Positions 1 through 9,395 of a stretch of DNA of 64,000 nucleotides are shown here, piece after piece. The first letter of the stretch is position 1, and each line of letters starts with the position of its first letter. A program made the translations under genes and the position numbers. The notes below the pieces were generated by a model. The model was not told where the DNA came from and made no database searches. It saw only the letters and a list, made by a program, of their open reading frames with translations. Source of the DNA: Arthrobacter sp. SLBN-83 (GTDB taxonomy: Bacteria; Actinomycetota; Actinomycetes; Actinomycetales; Micrococcaceae); assembly GCF_006715285.1 (NCBI RefSeq), contig NZ_VFMX01000001.1, positions 3,596,001-3,660,000 of the forward strand, written 5' to 3'.

Positions 1-386
1 TGCTGGCCCTGACCTCCAATCCGGAGGGCGCCTCCGTCCAGCATGTGGGCGGAAAGGATTCCGTGGCCCGCAGGATCACTGCAGCAGCGGCTGCCGAGAA
101 CTCGCGGTATGCAGGGAGCCTTGGGTCCGTGGGCCTGGTGGTCGGCGCCACCGTTGGCAGCGCGCTGGCGGACCTGGACCTGGACCTTGCGGCCGTCCGC
201 GGTCCCATCCTGGCGCCCGGGCTCGGGGCGCAGGGGGCTACGCCGGCGGATCTTCGGGCCACCTTTGGTGCTGCCTACCCGCTGGTCCTGGGAACGTCCA
301 GCCGCGACATCCTGTCGGCCGGGCCGGAGGTCAGCGGCCTGCGTGAGGCTGCCCTGCGGACCTTGGAGGGGCTGCGGGGACAATAG
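1..386 (+). CDS. pyrF: orotidine 5'-phosphate decarboxylase, C-terminal part
   Basis: The window opens inside this gene; the frame runs from base 3 to the TAG at 384-386 and gives about 127 residues. The enzyme decarboxylates OMP to UMP, the last step of de novo pyrimidine synthesis. The visible start reads LALTSNPEGASVQ, which matches the conserved TSNPEG stretch of the long (type 2) actinobacterial OMP decarboxylases, followed by a GLVVGAT segment and APGLGAQGAT, the phosphate-binding end of the TIM barrel. The catalytic DxKxxD region lies before the window. It is followed by mihF and gmk, the usual actinobacterial order. Confidence 0.9.
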   Translation, partial: LALTSNPEGASVQHVGGKDSVARRITAAAAAENSRYAGSLGSVGLVVGATVGSALADLDLDLAAVRGPILAPGLGAQGATPADLRATFGAAYPLVLGTSSRDILSAGPEVSGLREAALRTLEGLRGQ

Positions 387-496
387 CCTGCAATTGCCCC
401 GATGCATTGATTCACGGTGCACCAGAGGGTAGTTTCAGGACAGGTCCAAGGGCGGCCGCCCTTGGATGAAATCCGCCGACTTCGGGGGTGTCCGTG

Positions 497-814
497 ATGG
501 TCCTGCGACCTTTATCTGCGTCTGAACGGGCCGATGCCCTGGGCAAGGCGGCAGCAGCCAGGGCCACCCGGGCCGCCGCCAAGGAAAGCCTTCGGAACGG
601 CGACAGGTCCGCGGCGGACATCATCAGCTCGGCCTTGGAGGACGACGCCCTGGCCCGCATGAAAGTCTCCGAGCTGCTCGAAGCCCTTCCCGGCATCGGG
701 AAGGTACGGGCCGCCGCGATCATGCAGCAGCTGGGCATCGCAACGTCCCGCAGGGTCAGGGGCCTGGGCGTCCACCAGCGCCGGGCGCTGGTAGATTTTA
801 TAGACGAGCATTGA
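497..814 (+). CDS. mihF: integration host factor, actinobacterial type (mIHF)
   Basis: A small DNA-binding nucleoid protein of about 105 residues. The sequence is basic and helical, starting MVLRPLSASERADAL. Its C-terminal half carries a helix-hairpin-helix-like segment (LEALPGIGKVRAAAIMQQL) as in mycobacterial and Streptomyces IHF, which bends DNA and is needed for phage integration and nucleoid structure. I chose the ATG at 497 because GGGGG at 484-488 lies 8 bases before it and the family is about 105 residues long; GTG at 488 or 494 is also in frame. Its place between pyrF and gmk is typical of actinobacteria. Confidence 0.88.
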   Translation: MVLRPLSASERADALGKAAAARATRAAAKESLRNGDRSAADIISSALEDDALARMKVSELLEALPGIGKVRAAAIMQQLGIATSRRVRGLGVHQRRALVDFIDEH

Positions 815-859
815 GGCAGGCAGCGCCTGTCTTTCCCCCAACTGCGGCAAAAGGAATAC

Positions 860-1453
860 GTGAGCAAGAAACCTGGACTGACAGTCCTCGCAGGTCCGAC
901 GGCTGTTGGCAAAGGCACCGTGTCCACCTACATCCGTGACAACTACCCCGAGGTGTGGCTTTCCGTCTCAGCCACCACCCGCGCTCCCCGGCCTGGGGAG
1001 GTGGACGGCGTTCACTACTTCTTCAAGTCCAAGGAGGAGTTCGAGCAGCTCATTGCGGACGGTGAACTCCTGGAATGGGCGGTGGTCCACGGCCAGAACA
1101 CTTACGGCACCCTGAAGAGCACCGTCAACCGGGCCATCGCCGAAGGTCGGTCCGTGCTGCTGGAGATCGACCTGCAGGGCGCCCGCCAGGTCAAGGCAGC
1201 CGTCCCGGACGCCCAGTTCGTCTTCCTCGCACCGCCCACCTGGGACGAAATGGTCCGCCGGCTGGTGGGCCGGGGCACAGAAACACCGGAAGAACAGCAG
1301 CGGCGCCTGGAAACCGCTAAACTGGAACTTGCTGCTGAACCGGAGTTCGACCACACCGTCATCAATGACGACGTCCGCCGGGCAGCGGACGAGCTTGTTT
1401 CACTCATGGGGCTGACACCGCATCCACACCTGCCGGAACCGTCAGCACGCTAG
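860..1453 (+). CDS. gmk: guanylate kinase
   Basis: Cytosolic enzyme, ATP + GMP to ADP + GDP, 197 residues, the normal length. The P-loop GPTAVGKGT is at residues 12-20, followed by the GMP-binding region ([16 protein letters not shown], about 36-51) and the [13 protein letters not shown] segment typical of the family. The GTG start at 860 follows AAAGGAATAC at 849-858. It lies between mihF and rpoZ and is probably cotranscribed with rpoZ and coaBC, given gaps of 15 and 38 bases. Confidence 0.96.
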   Translation: MSKKPGLTVLAGPTAVGKGTVSTYIRDNYPEVWLSVSATTRAPRPGEVDGVHYFFKSKEEFEQLIADGELLEWAVVHGQNTYGTLKSTVNRAIAEGRSVLLEIDLQGARQVKAAVPDAQFVFLAPPTWDEMVRRLVGRGTETPEEQQRRLETAKLELAAEPEFDHTVINDDVRRAADELVSLMGLTPHPHLPEPSAR

Positions 1454-1468
1454 GAATTTGGAGAATCC

Positions 1469-1729
1469 GTGTCCACGAACCTTGAAGGCATCATCAACCC
1501 GCCGATCGACTCGCTGCTCGAAGCAGCCGATTCCAAGTACGGCCTGGTGATCTTCGGTGCCAAGCGCGCTCGTCAGATCAACGCCTACTACGCCCAGCTG
1601 CACGAGGGCCTGTTCGAATACGTCGGACCCCTGGTCGACACCAAGCTGAACGAAAAGTCGCTCTCGATCGCACTGCGCGAGATCAACGAAGGCAAGCTGG
1701 TTTCCACGCCGATCGAAGCCGCAGAGTAA
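1469..1729 (+). CDS. rpoZ: DNA-directed RNA polymerase subunit omega
   Basis: Small RNA polymerase subunit that wraps the beta-prime C-terminus and helps core assembly; 86 residues. It starts with the actinobacterial pattern [20 protein letters not shown] and contains the conserved [12 protein letters not shown] helix. A GGAG at 1459-1462 precedes the GTG start at 1469. The gene lies 15 bases after gmk, the usual gmk-rpoZ pairing. Confidence 0.96.
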   Translation: MSTNLEGIINPPIDSLLEAADSKYGLVIFGAKRARQINAYYAQLHEGLFEYVGPLVDTKLNEKSLSIALREINEGKLVSTPIEAAE

Positions 1730-1767
1730 ACCTGCCGCTGAACTGACTTGCTGTTGACGGAGGTCAC

Positions 1768-3003
1768 GTGCGCATAGTCCTCGGAGTCGGGGGAGGGATT
1801 GCCGCCTACAAGGTGGCATCGCTCCTCCGGCTTTTTACTGAAGCCGGCCATGACGTCACCGTGATTCCCACGGAGGCGTCAACGCGCTTCATTGGAACCG
1901 CCACCTGGGAAGCGCTGTCCGGCAACCCGGTAAGCAACAGCGTTTTCGATGATGTGCACCTGGTCAACCACGTCCGGCTTGGACACGAGGCCGACCTCGT
2001 GGTGGTGGCGCCCGCCACGGCAGACCTCCTGGCGAAAGCCGCCACGGGCCAGGCCGGGGACCTGCTCACCAACACGCTGCTGATGGCACACGGCCCCGTG
2101 CTTTTCGCCCCCGCCATGCACACCGAGATGTGGCAGCACGCCGCCACCCGCGCCAACGTCGAAACCCTGCGCTCCCGCGGCGCCGCCGTCCTGGAACCCG
2201 CCTCCGGCCGCCTGACCGGGGCAGACTCGGGTCCGGGAAGGCTGCCCGAGCCCCAGATGATCTTCGACGCGGCCATGGCACTGGTGCAGGGACGGTCCGA
2301 CTACCAGCTCCCGCTTGCTGGCCGCACCGTGACCATCAGCGCCGGCGGCACCCGGGAACCGCTGGACCCCGTACGCTTCCTCGGCAACCGGTCGTCCGGC
2401 AAGCAGGGCGTGGCACTGGCGGTCGCTGCCCGGAACGCAGGCGCCACCGTGCGGCTGCTGGCGGCCCACATGGACGTTCCACCGCCAGCCGGCGTGGAAG
2501 TTGTCCGCGTGGAAACTGCCCTGCAACTCCGGGAGGCCGCACTGGCTGCCGCTGCCGGGTCCGACGTCATCATCATGTCAGCAGCCGTGGCCGACTTCCG
2601 CCCCGCAGAGGTCTCGGACACCAAGATCAAAAAGCGGGACGATGCTGCAGATCCGGTCATTTCCCTGGTCCGAAACCCGGACATCCTGCAGGAGCTCGTG
2701 GAGCAGCGGAACGCCGGCTATGCCCAGCCCGGGCAGCTCATCGTAGGGTTCGCGGCCGAGACCGGGGACAGCCAGGGCGATGTCCTTGGCTATGCGGAAG
2801 CAAAACTGCAGCGGAAAGGCTGCGACCTGCTGGTGGTCAACCACGTGGGGACGGATAAAGTCTTCGGGCAGGACTCCAATTCGGTGGTCATCCTTTCGCG
2901 CTCAGGCTCCGAACCACAGGAGGCCTCGGGCTCCAAAACCGAGGTTTCGGAAGCCATCATCAGCCGCATCAGTTTCGAACTGAACCACGTTGCCTCAAAC
3001 TGA
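1768..3003 (+). CDS. coaBC: bifunctional phosphopantothenoylcysteine decarboxylase / phosphopantothenate-cysteine ligase
   Basis: Two coenzyme A steps in one 411-residue protein: CoaC (FMN-dependent decarboxylation to phosphopantetheine) at about residues 1-180, CoaB (CTP-dependent joining of cysteine to phosphopantothenate) at about 185-405. CoaC features are GVGGGIAAYK (residues 6-15), VAPATADLLAK and FAPAMHTEMW. The stretch LTGADSGPGRL stands where E. coli Dfp has ACGDIGPGRM, so the enterobacterial catalytic Cys is not at that place. CoaB features are GNRSSGKQG, MSAAVADFRP with KIKK, and NPDIL. A strong GGAGGT precedes the GTG start. Confidence 0.94.
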   Translation: MRIVLGVGGGIAAYKVASLLRLFTEAGHDVTVIPTEASTRFIGTATWEALSGNPVSNSVFDDVHLVNHVRLGHEADLVVVAPATADLLAKAATGQAGDLLTNTLLMAHGPVLFAPAMHTEMWQHAATRANVETLRSRGAAVLEPASGRLTGADSGPGRLPEPQMIFDAAMALVQGRSDYQLPLAGRTVTISAGGTREPLDPVRFLGNRSSGKQGVALAVAARNAGATVRLLAAHMDVPPPAGVEVVRVETALQLREAALAAAAGSDVIIMSAAVADFRPAEVSDTKIKKRDDAADPVISLVRNPDILQELVEQRNAGYAQPGQLIVGFAAETGDSQGDVLGYAEAKLQRKGCDLLVVNHVGTDKVFGQDSNSVVILSRSGSEPQEASGSKTEVSEAIISRISFELNHVASN

Positions 3004-3112
3004 ACGTGTTTCACCCATCGCCTGGGTGTTCCTGGCCACGTTCGCTTAGCACAGGGACATCTATCGACTTCTCCCTCACGGGAGTACCAACACCAACCAG
3101 TAAGGTAGTTGA

Positions 3113-4348
3113 GTGACTTTACCGCTGCACCTTCCCCACACCCATGGGGCCACGCCCTCCGCGCTCCGGCTTTTCACCTCCGAGTCGGTCACTGAAGGCC
3201 ACCCGGACAAGATTTGCGACCAGATCAGCGACGCCATCCTCGACGCGCTGCTTTCCGCCGACCCAGAGTCCCGCGTGGCCGTGGAGACCATGGCCACCAC
3301 CGGCCTGGTGCATGTGGCTGGCGAAGTCACCACCGACGCATACGTCGAAATCCCGCAGATCGTCCGCGAAACCATCCTGGGCATCGGGTACGACTCCTCG
3401 GCCAACGGCTTCGACGGTGCCCGCTGCGGCGTCTCCGTTTCGATCGGCCAGCAGTCCAACGACATCGCCGGTGGCGTCTTCAACTCCCTCGAAGCCCGCG
3501 AAGGCCGCCAGGAGGACGACTACGACCTCCAGGGCGCCGGTGACCAGGGCCTGATGTTCGGCTACGCCAGCGACGAGACTCCGTCCTACATGCCAACCCC
3601 CATCTGGCTGGCCCACCGGCTCTCGGAACGCCTGACCGACGTCCGCAAGACGGGCCAGCTGGCCTACCTGCGCCCCGACGGTAAGACCCAGGTCACCGTG
3701 GGCTATGACAAAGACGTTCCGGTATCCGTTGAAACCGTGGTGATTTCCAGCCAGCACGCCGAGGGCGCAAGCCTTGAACAGCTGCGCGCGGACCTCGCCG
3801 CCGTCGTGATTGAACCTGTCCTGGCTGCTGCCAACCTCGACATTTCCCGCGCCGCCAACATCCTCAACCCTGCCGGCGAGTTCGTGATCGGCGGCCCCGT
3901 GGGCGACGCCGGCCTCACCGGCCGCAAGATCATCGTCGACACCTACGGCGGCATGGCACGCCACGGCGGCGGCGCCTTCTCCGGCAAGGACCCGTCCAAG
4001 GTGGACCGCTCCGCCGCCTATGCCATGCGCTGGGTAGCCAAGAATGTAGTGGCCGCGGGCCTGGCCAAGCGCGCCGAAATCCAGATCGCCTACGCCATCG
4101 GCCAGGCGCGGCCGGTGGGAACCTACGTGGAAACGTTCGGCACCGAGACCGTGGATCCCGCCCGGATCAGCGAAGCCATTGCCGAGATCTTCGACCTCCG
4201 TCCCCGGGCCATCATCGATGCCCTGGACCTGAAACGGCCCATCTACGCCAAGACAGCCGCCCACGGCCACTTCGGACGGGATGAGCCCGACTTCACCTGG
4301 GAGCGACTGGACCGGGTTGACGACCTGAAGGCGTACTTCAACGCCTAA
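3113..4348 (+). CDS. metK: S-adenosylmethionine synthase
   Basis: Makes S-adenosylmethionine from methionine and ATP in the cytosol; 411 residues, the actinobacterial length. Conserved parts seen: [20 protein letters not shown] (about residues 23-42, methionine and ATP binding), [12 protein letters not shown] (about 141-152) and the glycine-rich [17 protein letters not shown] (about 285-301). The GTG start at 3113 follows AAGGTAG. The 109-base leader after coaBC has a small GCACAGGGACATC/CTCACGGGAG region but no SAM riboswitch that I can recognise. Confidence 0.96.
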   Translation: MTLPLHLPHTHGATPSALRLFTSESVTEGHPDKICDQISDAILDALLSADPESRVAVETMATTGLVHVAGEVTTDAYVEIPQIVRETILGIGYDSSANGFDGARCGVSVSIGQQSNDIAGGVFNSLEAREGRQEDDYDLQGAGDQGLMFGYASDETPSYMPTPIWLAHRLSERLTDVRKTGQLAYLRPDGKTQVTVGYDKDVPVSVETVVISSQHAEGASLEQLRADLAAVVIEPVLAAANLDISRAANILNPAGEFVIGGPVGDAGLTGRKIIVDTYGGMARHGGGAFSGKDPSKVDRSAAYAMRWVAKNVVAAGLAKRAEIQIAYAIGQARPVGTYVETFGTETVDPARISEAIAEIFDLRPRAIIDALDLKRPIYAKTAAHGHFGRDEPDFTWERLDRVDDLKAYFNA

Positions 4349-4501
4349 TGTCAGTGCCCGGTGCTTTGCTGTTCATATCAAACCGGTAGCTGAACGGAGG
4401 TAACTGTCATAATTCCTGACAGCTCCGTCCAGCCCACCCTGCTGCAGGGTTTTCCTGCACGCAAACTGCCCGGCGGCGTTACCCCCGCTGGCCGGCTGCC
4501 G

Positions 4502-6493
4502 GTGGCACGGGTCCTTGTCGAGTCCTCACTGCCGCACCTGGACCGCCCGTTCGATTACGCCGTCCCTGAGCCGCTGGACCAGGCAGCCCAGCCCGGAACC
4601 CGGGTGAAGGTCAAGTTCAATGGCCAGGACCTCAGCGGATTCCTCCTGGAGCGGGTGGAGGAGTCCGACGCCGGGCACACCCTGGTTCCCCTGGCGAAGG
4701 TTGTGTCCCCGGTCCAGGTCCTCACGCCCGCCGTCCGCGACCTTGCCACCGCCGTAGCTGCCCGTTACGCCGGTACAGTCAGCGATGTCCTCCGCCTGGC
4801 GGTACCGCCGCGGGTGGCCAAGCTGGAAAAGGACTACCCCGACCCGCTGGACGCAGGGGAGGCGGTGACTGCGCCTGAAGCCGCGGGAACCCCCGCCACT
4901 TCCGCCTGGGCTGCCTACCGCACGGGTGCGGCCTTCCTGCGGCACCTGGCCGGTGGGGGATCGCCCCGCGCCGTGGTCAACCCCCTGCAGGGCTACGGGC
5001 CTGGGGGCTGGCCGCACCTGCTGGCCCAGGCCGCCGCTGCTGCTTACACCTCCGGCCGGGGCGCGGTGCTGGTGGTGCCCGACTACCGGGATCTGGACCG
5101 GTTGGAGGAAGCGCTCAAGGAGCTGGTCCCGGCGGAGGCGGTGGCCCGGCTCACCGCCGACGACGGCCCCACGCCGCGTTACCGCAATTTCCTCCGGCTG
5201 TTGGCCGGCACTGCGAAAATCGCCATCGGCACCAGGTCCGCCGCCTTCGCCCCTGTCCAGGACCTGGGGCTGGTGGCCTGCTGGGACGACGGCGACGACC
5301 TTCACATCGAGCAGCGCGCACCCTACGCCCATGCCCGGGAGGTCCTGCTCCTGCGGGCCGAACAGGAGGGCACCGCCTGCCTGCTCGCGGGGCATGCCCG
5401 CAGCACGGAAGTGCAGCGGCTGGTGGAAGCCGGCTGGGCCGTCCCCGTCGAAACCGAGCGGGCAACCCTCCGCAGGACCGTTGCCCGCGTCGTCAGCACT
5501 GCCGACAGCTTCGAACAGGCGCGGGACCCTTTGGCCACCCTTGCCCGCCTCCCGCACGCCGCCTGGCAGGCCGCCAAGGAAGGACTGGAACGCGGTCCTG
5601 TGCTGGTGCAGGTAGCCAGGGCTGGCTATGCACCTTCATTGGTGTGCGAAACATGCCGTGAACCGGCCCGCTGCAGCCACTGCCAAGGACCCCTGGCGCT
5701 GGGTGGAACATCAGCGCTGGCGCAGTGCCGCTGGTGTTCCACCCCTGCCCCCGACTGGAAGTGCTCCCACTGCGGGGGCCGGCGGCTCCGCAAAGGCGCC
5801 ACCGGAGTCCTGCGCACTGCTGAGGAACTTGGCCGCGCGTTTCCCGGCACCACAGTCATCACGTCCTCAGGCGACCAGGTGAAGGCCAGGGTGGGCGCGG
5901 GCAAGGCGCTGGTGGTGGCCACAGTGGGAGCCGAACCTGTGGCAGAGGCCGGGTATGCCGCCGCGCTGCTCCTTGACGGCGATTCCCTGCTCCGCCGCGA
6001 AACCCTCCGTGCCGGCGAAGACACTGTGCGTCGCTGGTTCAACGCTGCAGCCCTGGTCCGTCCCGCTCCGGACAAGGGGCTGGTGGTGGTCACGGCCTCG
6101 GACCCGGCAGCAACCGGCGCGCTGCTGCGATGGGATCCGCAGGGTTACGCCGGGCGCGAGTTGTCCCTTCGGATGGAGCTGCAGCTGCCGCCGGCAGTGC
6201 GGATTGCATCGGTGACGGGGCCGCGGGCCGCTGTGGAGCACTACACCGGTGCCGTGGAAGCGGACCTGGCACGCGGCGGAATAACGCTGCGCACTGCCGG
6301 CCCGGCGCCGCTGTTGTTCAGCACACCGCCCTCCGGCAGGCGCTCAGCCGAGGACGTACGGACCCTGCTGTTCTTCCCTTACGGCCAGGCTGCCTCCGTC
6401 GTCCGCGTCCTGAGGGTCACCCGGGCAGCCGTGGCAGCCAAGCGGACCACCGAGCCGGTGCAGCTGCGCCTCGACGGCGTTGACGTGCTCTAG
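4502..6493 (+). CDS. priA: primosomal protein N' (PriA), actinobacterial helicase-inactive type
   Basis: Replication restart protein; 663 residues from the GTG at 4502. The N-terminal DNA-binding part reads VESSLPHLDRPFDYAVPE. A four-pair Cys zinc module is intact (CETCREPARCSHC, CRWCSTPAPDWKCSHCGG, about residues 381-427). There is no Walker A GxGKT where the helicase core begins (SGRGAVLVVPDYRDL) and no DEAH box, as is known for actinobacterial PriA, so it should not act as a helicase. The frame is open upstream to a TGA at 4391-4393 and looks coding there, so the real start may be the ATA/ATT at 4409-4414 (see findings). Confidence 0.9.
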   Translation: MARVLVESSLPHLDRPFDYAVPEPLDQAAQPGTRVKVKFNGQDLSGFLLERVEESDAGHTLVPLAKVVSPVQVLTPAVRDLATAVAARYAGTVSDVLRLAVPPRVAKLEKDYPDPLDAGEAVTAPEAAGTPATSAWAAYRTGAAFLRHLAGGGSPRAVVNPLQGYGPGGWPHLLAQAAAAAYTSGRGAVLVVPDYRDLDRLEEALKELVPAEAVARLTADDGPTPRYRNFLRLLAGTAKIAIGTRSAAFAPVQDLGLVACWDDGDDLHIEQRAPYAHAREVLLLRAEQEGTACLLAGHARSTEVQRLVEAGWAVPVETERATLRRTVARVVSTADSFEQARDPLATLARLPHAAWQAAKEGLERGPVLVQVARAGYAPSLVCETCREPARCSHCQGPLALGGTSALAQCRWCSTPAPDWKCSHCGGRRLRKGATGVLRTAEELGRAFPGTTVITSSGDQVKARVGAGKALVVATVGAEPVAEAGYAAALLLDGDSLLRRETLRAGEDTVRRWFNAAALVRPAPDKGLVVVTASDPAATGALLRWDPQGYAGRELSLRMELQLPPAVRIASVTGPRAAVEHYTGAVEADLARGGITLRTAGPAPLLFSTPPSGRRSAEDVRTLLFFPYGQAASVVRVLRVTRAAVAAKRTTEPVQLRLDGVDVL

Positions 6494-6505
6494 GGTTGGC
6501 GTGCC

Positions 6506-7585
6506 TTAGCTCCGGCGCCTTTTCGCCATGACCTCGTGGGCCGCGTCCACCAGCTGGCGTGCCGATTCGTCCCAGCTGAATTCGCGTGCCCGCGCAATGG
6601 ATCGCCGGGACATGTCCTGCCAGTGCGCGTCATCCTGCAGTCGTGCCACCGCGTCGGCGAACTGCTCCGGGGACTCCGGGTCCACGTAGAGGGCAGCGTC
6701 CGCTCCCACTTCCCGGAAGATGGGAATGTCGCTGGCGATCACTGGGGTGCCCAGAGCCATGGCCTCGACCAGGGGAAGTCCATACCCCTCGGCCCTGGAG
6801 AGGCTCACCAGCGCGGTGGCCCGCCGCAGCAGCGCGTCATACTCCGCATCCGTCACACCGTTGTGGAACACCACGGAGGCGCCCGGCGGGATGAGGCGTT
6901 CCAGCTCGGCACGCCGCTGGGGCGTTATGCGGCTGAGCAGGTGCAGGGTGTAGCCGGGCAGTCCGGCCATGCCCGCCACCATGGTGTCCACATTCTTGTA
7001 TGGCATGAACGAGCCCATGTAGATGATCGTCCTGTCCGCACCATCGCCCGGGTCGCGCTGTTCCTGTGCCGGCTGCGGGGCATTGGCGATGATGCGCACG
7101 GGCCGGCGCGTCAGCCGGTATTTGGCCATCAGGGCCTCGGTGGTGCGGCTGATGGTGGCCACGATATCGGCGCGGTTGAGGAGCAGGCGCTGCGGCCAGA
7201 ACGCCTTGTGGTACAGCCGCCAAAGCAACCGGACGGGGCCGGGCAGGAAGCCCGGGGGAGTGGGGTGCTCGTAGTAAATGAGGTCGTGCAGGGTGAGGAT
7301 GAGGCCGTACTTGCGGCCCCAGGTGCCCATGGTCTGCATGGGGCACACCACCACGTCCGCCCCAATGCGGTTGACCGTCCGGGCCACGAACAGCTCGCGG
7401 GGGGAGAGTGGGCTGCTGATGAGCGTGTACGGAACGTCCGGCAGGAGGGCCAGCTGCCGGACGTCGGAGACCAGCATGGACACGTCGGCGATCTTCGCCG
7501 TGGCAGCAATCAGGCTTGCTCCGTAGCGGCTGATGCCGTCGTGGTGGTCGGTGCGGGTGAAACGTGCATCGATGACAATCTTCAC
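6506..7585 (-). CDS. glycosyltransferase family 4 protein (GT-B fold)
   Basis: Retaining nucleotide-sugar glycosyltransferase of the GT4 (glycos_transf_1) family, 359 residues, cytosolic with no membrane segment. The N-terminus MKIVIDARFTRTDHHDGISRY is typical of mannosyl- and rhamnosyl-type GT4 enzymes, and the donor-site motif EGYGLPLVEAMALGTPVIAS with FREVGADAALYVDP (about residues 267-302) holds the EX7E signature. Acceptor and donor sugar cannot be told. Its start overlaps the end of the upstream alpha/beta hydrolase by 4 bases, so the two are translationally coupled. It ends 12 bases from the convergent priA. Confidence 0.85.
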   Translation of the reverse strand: MKIVIDARFTRTDHHDGISRYGASLIAATAKIADVSMLVSDVRQLALLPDVPYTLISSPLSPRELFVARTVNRIGADVVVCPMQTMGTWGRKYGLILTLHDLIYYEHPTPPGFLPGPVRLLWRLYHKAFWPQRLLLNRADIVATISRTTEALMAKYRLTRRPVRIIANAPQPAQEQRDPGDGADRTIIYMGSFMPYKNVDTMVAGMAGLPGYTLHLLSRITPQRRAELERLIPPGASVVFHNGVTDAEYDALLRRATALVSLSRAEGYGLPLVEAMALGTPVIASDIPIFREVGADAALYVDPESPEQFADAVARLQDDAHWQDMSRRSIARAREFSWDESARQLVDAAHEVMAKRRRS

Positions 7586-8511
7586 GCGGGGTGGTCCTTC
7601 AGGAAGCTGCGGATGTAGCGGGCGGCCGGTTCCGGGGTCTCGTAGTGGATCAGATGGCCGACGCCGGGAATCACCTTCAGCTGCCCGTCCGGCAGCAGGG
7701 CCAGGAGACGGTGCTGGTTGGGGAGGGTGGCAATTTCGTCCTTTTCACCGGCGATCAGCAGCACCGGAAGGTCCAAGCGTTCGGCCACCTCTGCCACATG
7801 GTTGCTGACGGACGCGGTGAAGGACTCCAGCAGGCTGTCCCGGTCGGCGAAGGAACTGAAGTAGGCGTGGTGCTGGCCGTGGATGAAGGCCCGCAGGTCC
7901 CGGTCGCGCGTCTTTGCCATGGTTTCGCTCATCACCCGCACGATCAGCGGATTACGCAACAGCGCAAGCCCGGGCTTCCGGGGGAGGCGTGCCGCCAGCC
8001 GGTAGTAGAACACAGCCAGCCGGGTCATCACGCCTTTGGGTCCTTCCAGGGCCGGGGCGGCGATGGGGTTGATCAGGATCAGGGGGTTTACGGCATCCGG
8101 GTTGTTGGCTACGAAGTGTGCCGCCACCATCGAGCCGAAGGAATGTCCCAGCAGCACCGTGTCCGGTCCCAGGCCCTGGGACGTCATGAAATCGGTGATG
8201 AACTGCCCGTAACGCTCCACGGAGTGAGGGTCCCGGGCGAACGCCTCTGAGCTGCCAAAGCCTGGCAGGTCCGGCATGATGATGCGCATGTCCGGGAGCT
8301 GGTCCGCGACGCGCAGGAGCCCGTGGTGGTCGCCGCGGAAGCCGTGGACCACCAGGATGGTCCGCGTATCCGGCGTCTCTTCCAAGGGCTCGTAGGTCCA
8401 GAAGGCTACTGTTCCGCCGTCGAGGGTCACACTGGAGGCGGACGTTCGGGCGGGAAGGCCGGGGCTCAGGTACTCGGGCGCTGGGGAAGTTTCCGGGTTC
8501 ACTGTATCCAT
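7582..8511 (-). CDS. alpha/beta hydrolase
   Basis: 309-residue alpha/beta-hydrolase-fold protein. The oxyanion region LVVHGFRGDHHGL is at about residues 52-64, the strand-6 motif DLPGFGSSEAFARD follows at about 80-93, and the nucleophile elbow GHSFGS (Ser, about residue 122) is intact. A late Asp in LIAGEKDEIATLP and His in PGVGHLIHYETPE can complete the triad. No signal peptide, so cytosolic. The substrate is unknown. Coupled by a 4-base overlap to the downstream glycosyltransferase and 7 bases after the aldo/keto reductase, which suggests a three-gene - strand unit. Confidence 0.85.
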   Translation of the reverse strand: MDTVNPETSPAPEYLSPGLPARTSASSVTLDGGTVAFWTYEPLEETPDTRTILVVHGFRGDHHGLLRVADQLPDMRIIMPDLPGFGSSEAFARDPHSVERYGQFITDFMTSQGLGPDTVLLGHSFGSMVAAHFVANNPDAVNPLILINPIAAPALEGPKGVMTRLAVFYYRLAARLPRKPGLALLRNPLIVRVMSETMAKTRDRDLRAFIHGQHHAYFSSFADRDSLLESFTASVSNHVAEVAERLDLPVLLIAGEKDEIATLPNQHRLLALLPDGQLKVIPGVGHLIHYETPEPAARYIRSFLKDHPA

Positions 8512-8518
8512 GCCCGGC

Positions 8519-9388
8519 CTAGTTGACGTTGTCCGGATGGGAGCCGGTCCGCTGCCCGCGGTCCAGCTCCTTGATGGCCACCAGATCGCGCTCTGAAAGC
8601 TCGAAATTGAAGACGTCGAGGTTCTCCCGAATCCGCTTTTCGGAGCTGGCCTTGGGGATGGCGATATTTCCCAGCTGCATGTGCCAGCGGAGGATCACCT
8701 GCGCGGGCGTCCTGCGGTGCTCGGCGGCGCAGGCCTGGATGACGGGGTCGGCAAGGACCTGGCCGCGGCCCAGCGGGCTCCATGCTTCGGTGCGGATTCC
8801 GAGTTCCGCGTGCTTGCTGCGCAGTTCTTGCTGCTGCAGCCAGGGGTGGAGTTCTATCTGGTTGACGGCGGGGACCACTTCAGCGCTTTGCAGCAGGCGG
8901 TCCAGGTGCGCCGGTTGGAAATTGCTGACGCCAATGGCGCGGACCCGGCCTTCCCGGTAGAGCGTTTCCAGGGCGCGGTAGGTTTCGGGAAACAAGCCGC
9001 GGCGCGGGCAGGGCCAGTGGATCAGGTACATGTCCACGTAATCCAGGCCCAGGTTGACCATGGAGTCGTCGAAGGCCCGCAGGGTTGCATCGTAGCCGTG
9101 GTGGTCGTTCCACACCTTCGTGGTGACGAACACGTCTTCCCGGCCAAGCGGCGGAAACAGTTCCCCGGAACCACCGCTGCCGGCCCCGGCGCCCAGTTGG
9201 GAACTGATGCCCCTGGCCACGCCGGTTTCGTTGCCGTACATGGCGGCTGTGTCGAAGTGCCGGTACCCGGCGGCGAGCGCGGTGGCCACCAGGCCTTCGG
9301 CGTCTGCTGCCGGCACCTTATAGAGCCCGAAGCCGAGCTGGTCTATCAGCACGCCGTTGTTCAGGCTGAGCCGGGGTGAGGTTCTCAT
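8519..9388 (-). CDS. aldo/keto reductase
   Basis: NADPH-dependent aldo/keto reductase of about 289 residues with the full catalytic tetrad visible: Asp in HFDTAAMYGNE, Tyr in the same stretch, Lys in VTTKVWND and His in LIHWPCP. The C-terminal cofactor segment AIPKASSEKRIRENL binds the NADPH 2'-phosphate. It resembles the 2,5-diketo-D-gluconate reductase group; the substrate is not determinable. I chose the ATG at 9388, not GTG at 9406, because a TANNNT box ends 7 bases before it (leaderless start). A short Gly/Ala/Ser insert (about residues 71-82) is unusual. Confidence 0.88.
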   Translation of the reverse strand: MRTSPRLSLNNGVLIDQLGFGLYKVPAADAEGLVATALAAGYRHFDTAAMYGNETGVARGISSQLGAGAGSGGSGELFPPLGREDVFVTTKVWNDHHGYDATLRAFDDSMVNLGLDYVDMYLIHWPCPRRGLFPETYRALETLYREGRVRAIGVSNFQPAHLDRLLQSAEVVPAVNQIELHPWLQQQELRSKHAELGIRTEAWSPLGRGQVLADPVIQACAAEHRRTPAQVILRWHMQLGNIAIPKASSEKRIRENLDVFNFELSERDLVAIKELDRGQRTGSHPDNVN

Positions 9389-9395
9389 GGCATCG

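Noticed and set aside
3004..3112. Possible SAM riboswitch before metK
   Set aside because: Only 109 bases with no recognisable SAM-I to SAM-IV core; two short hairpins are not enough.
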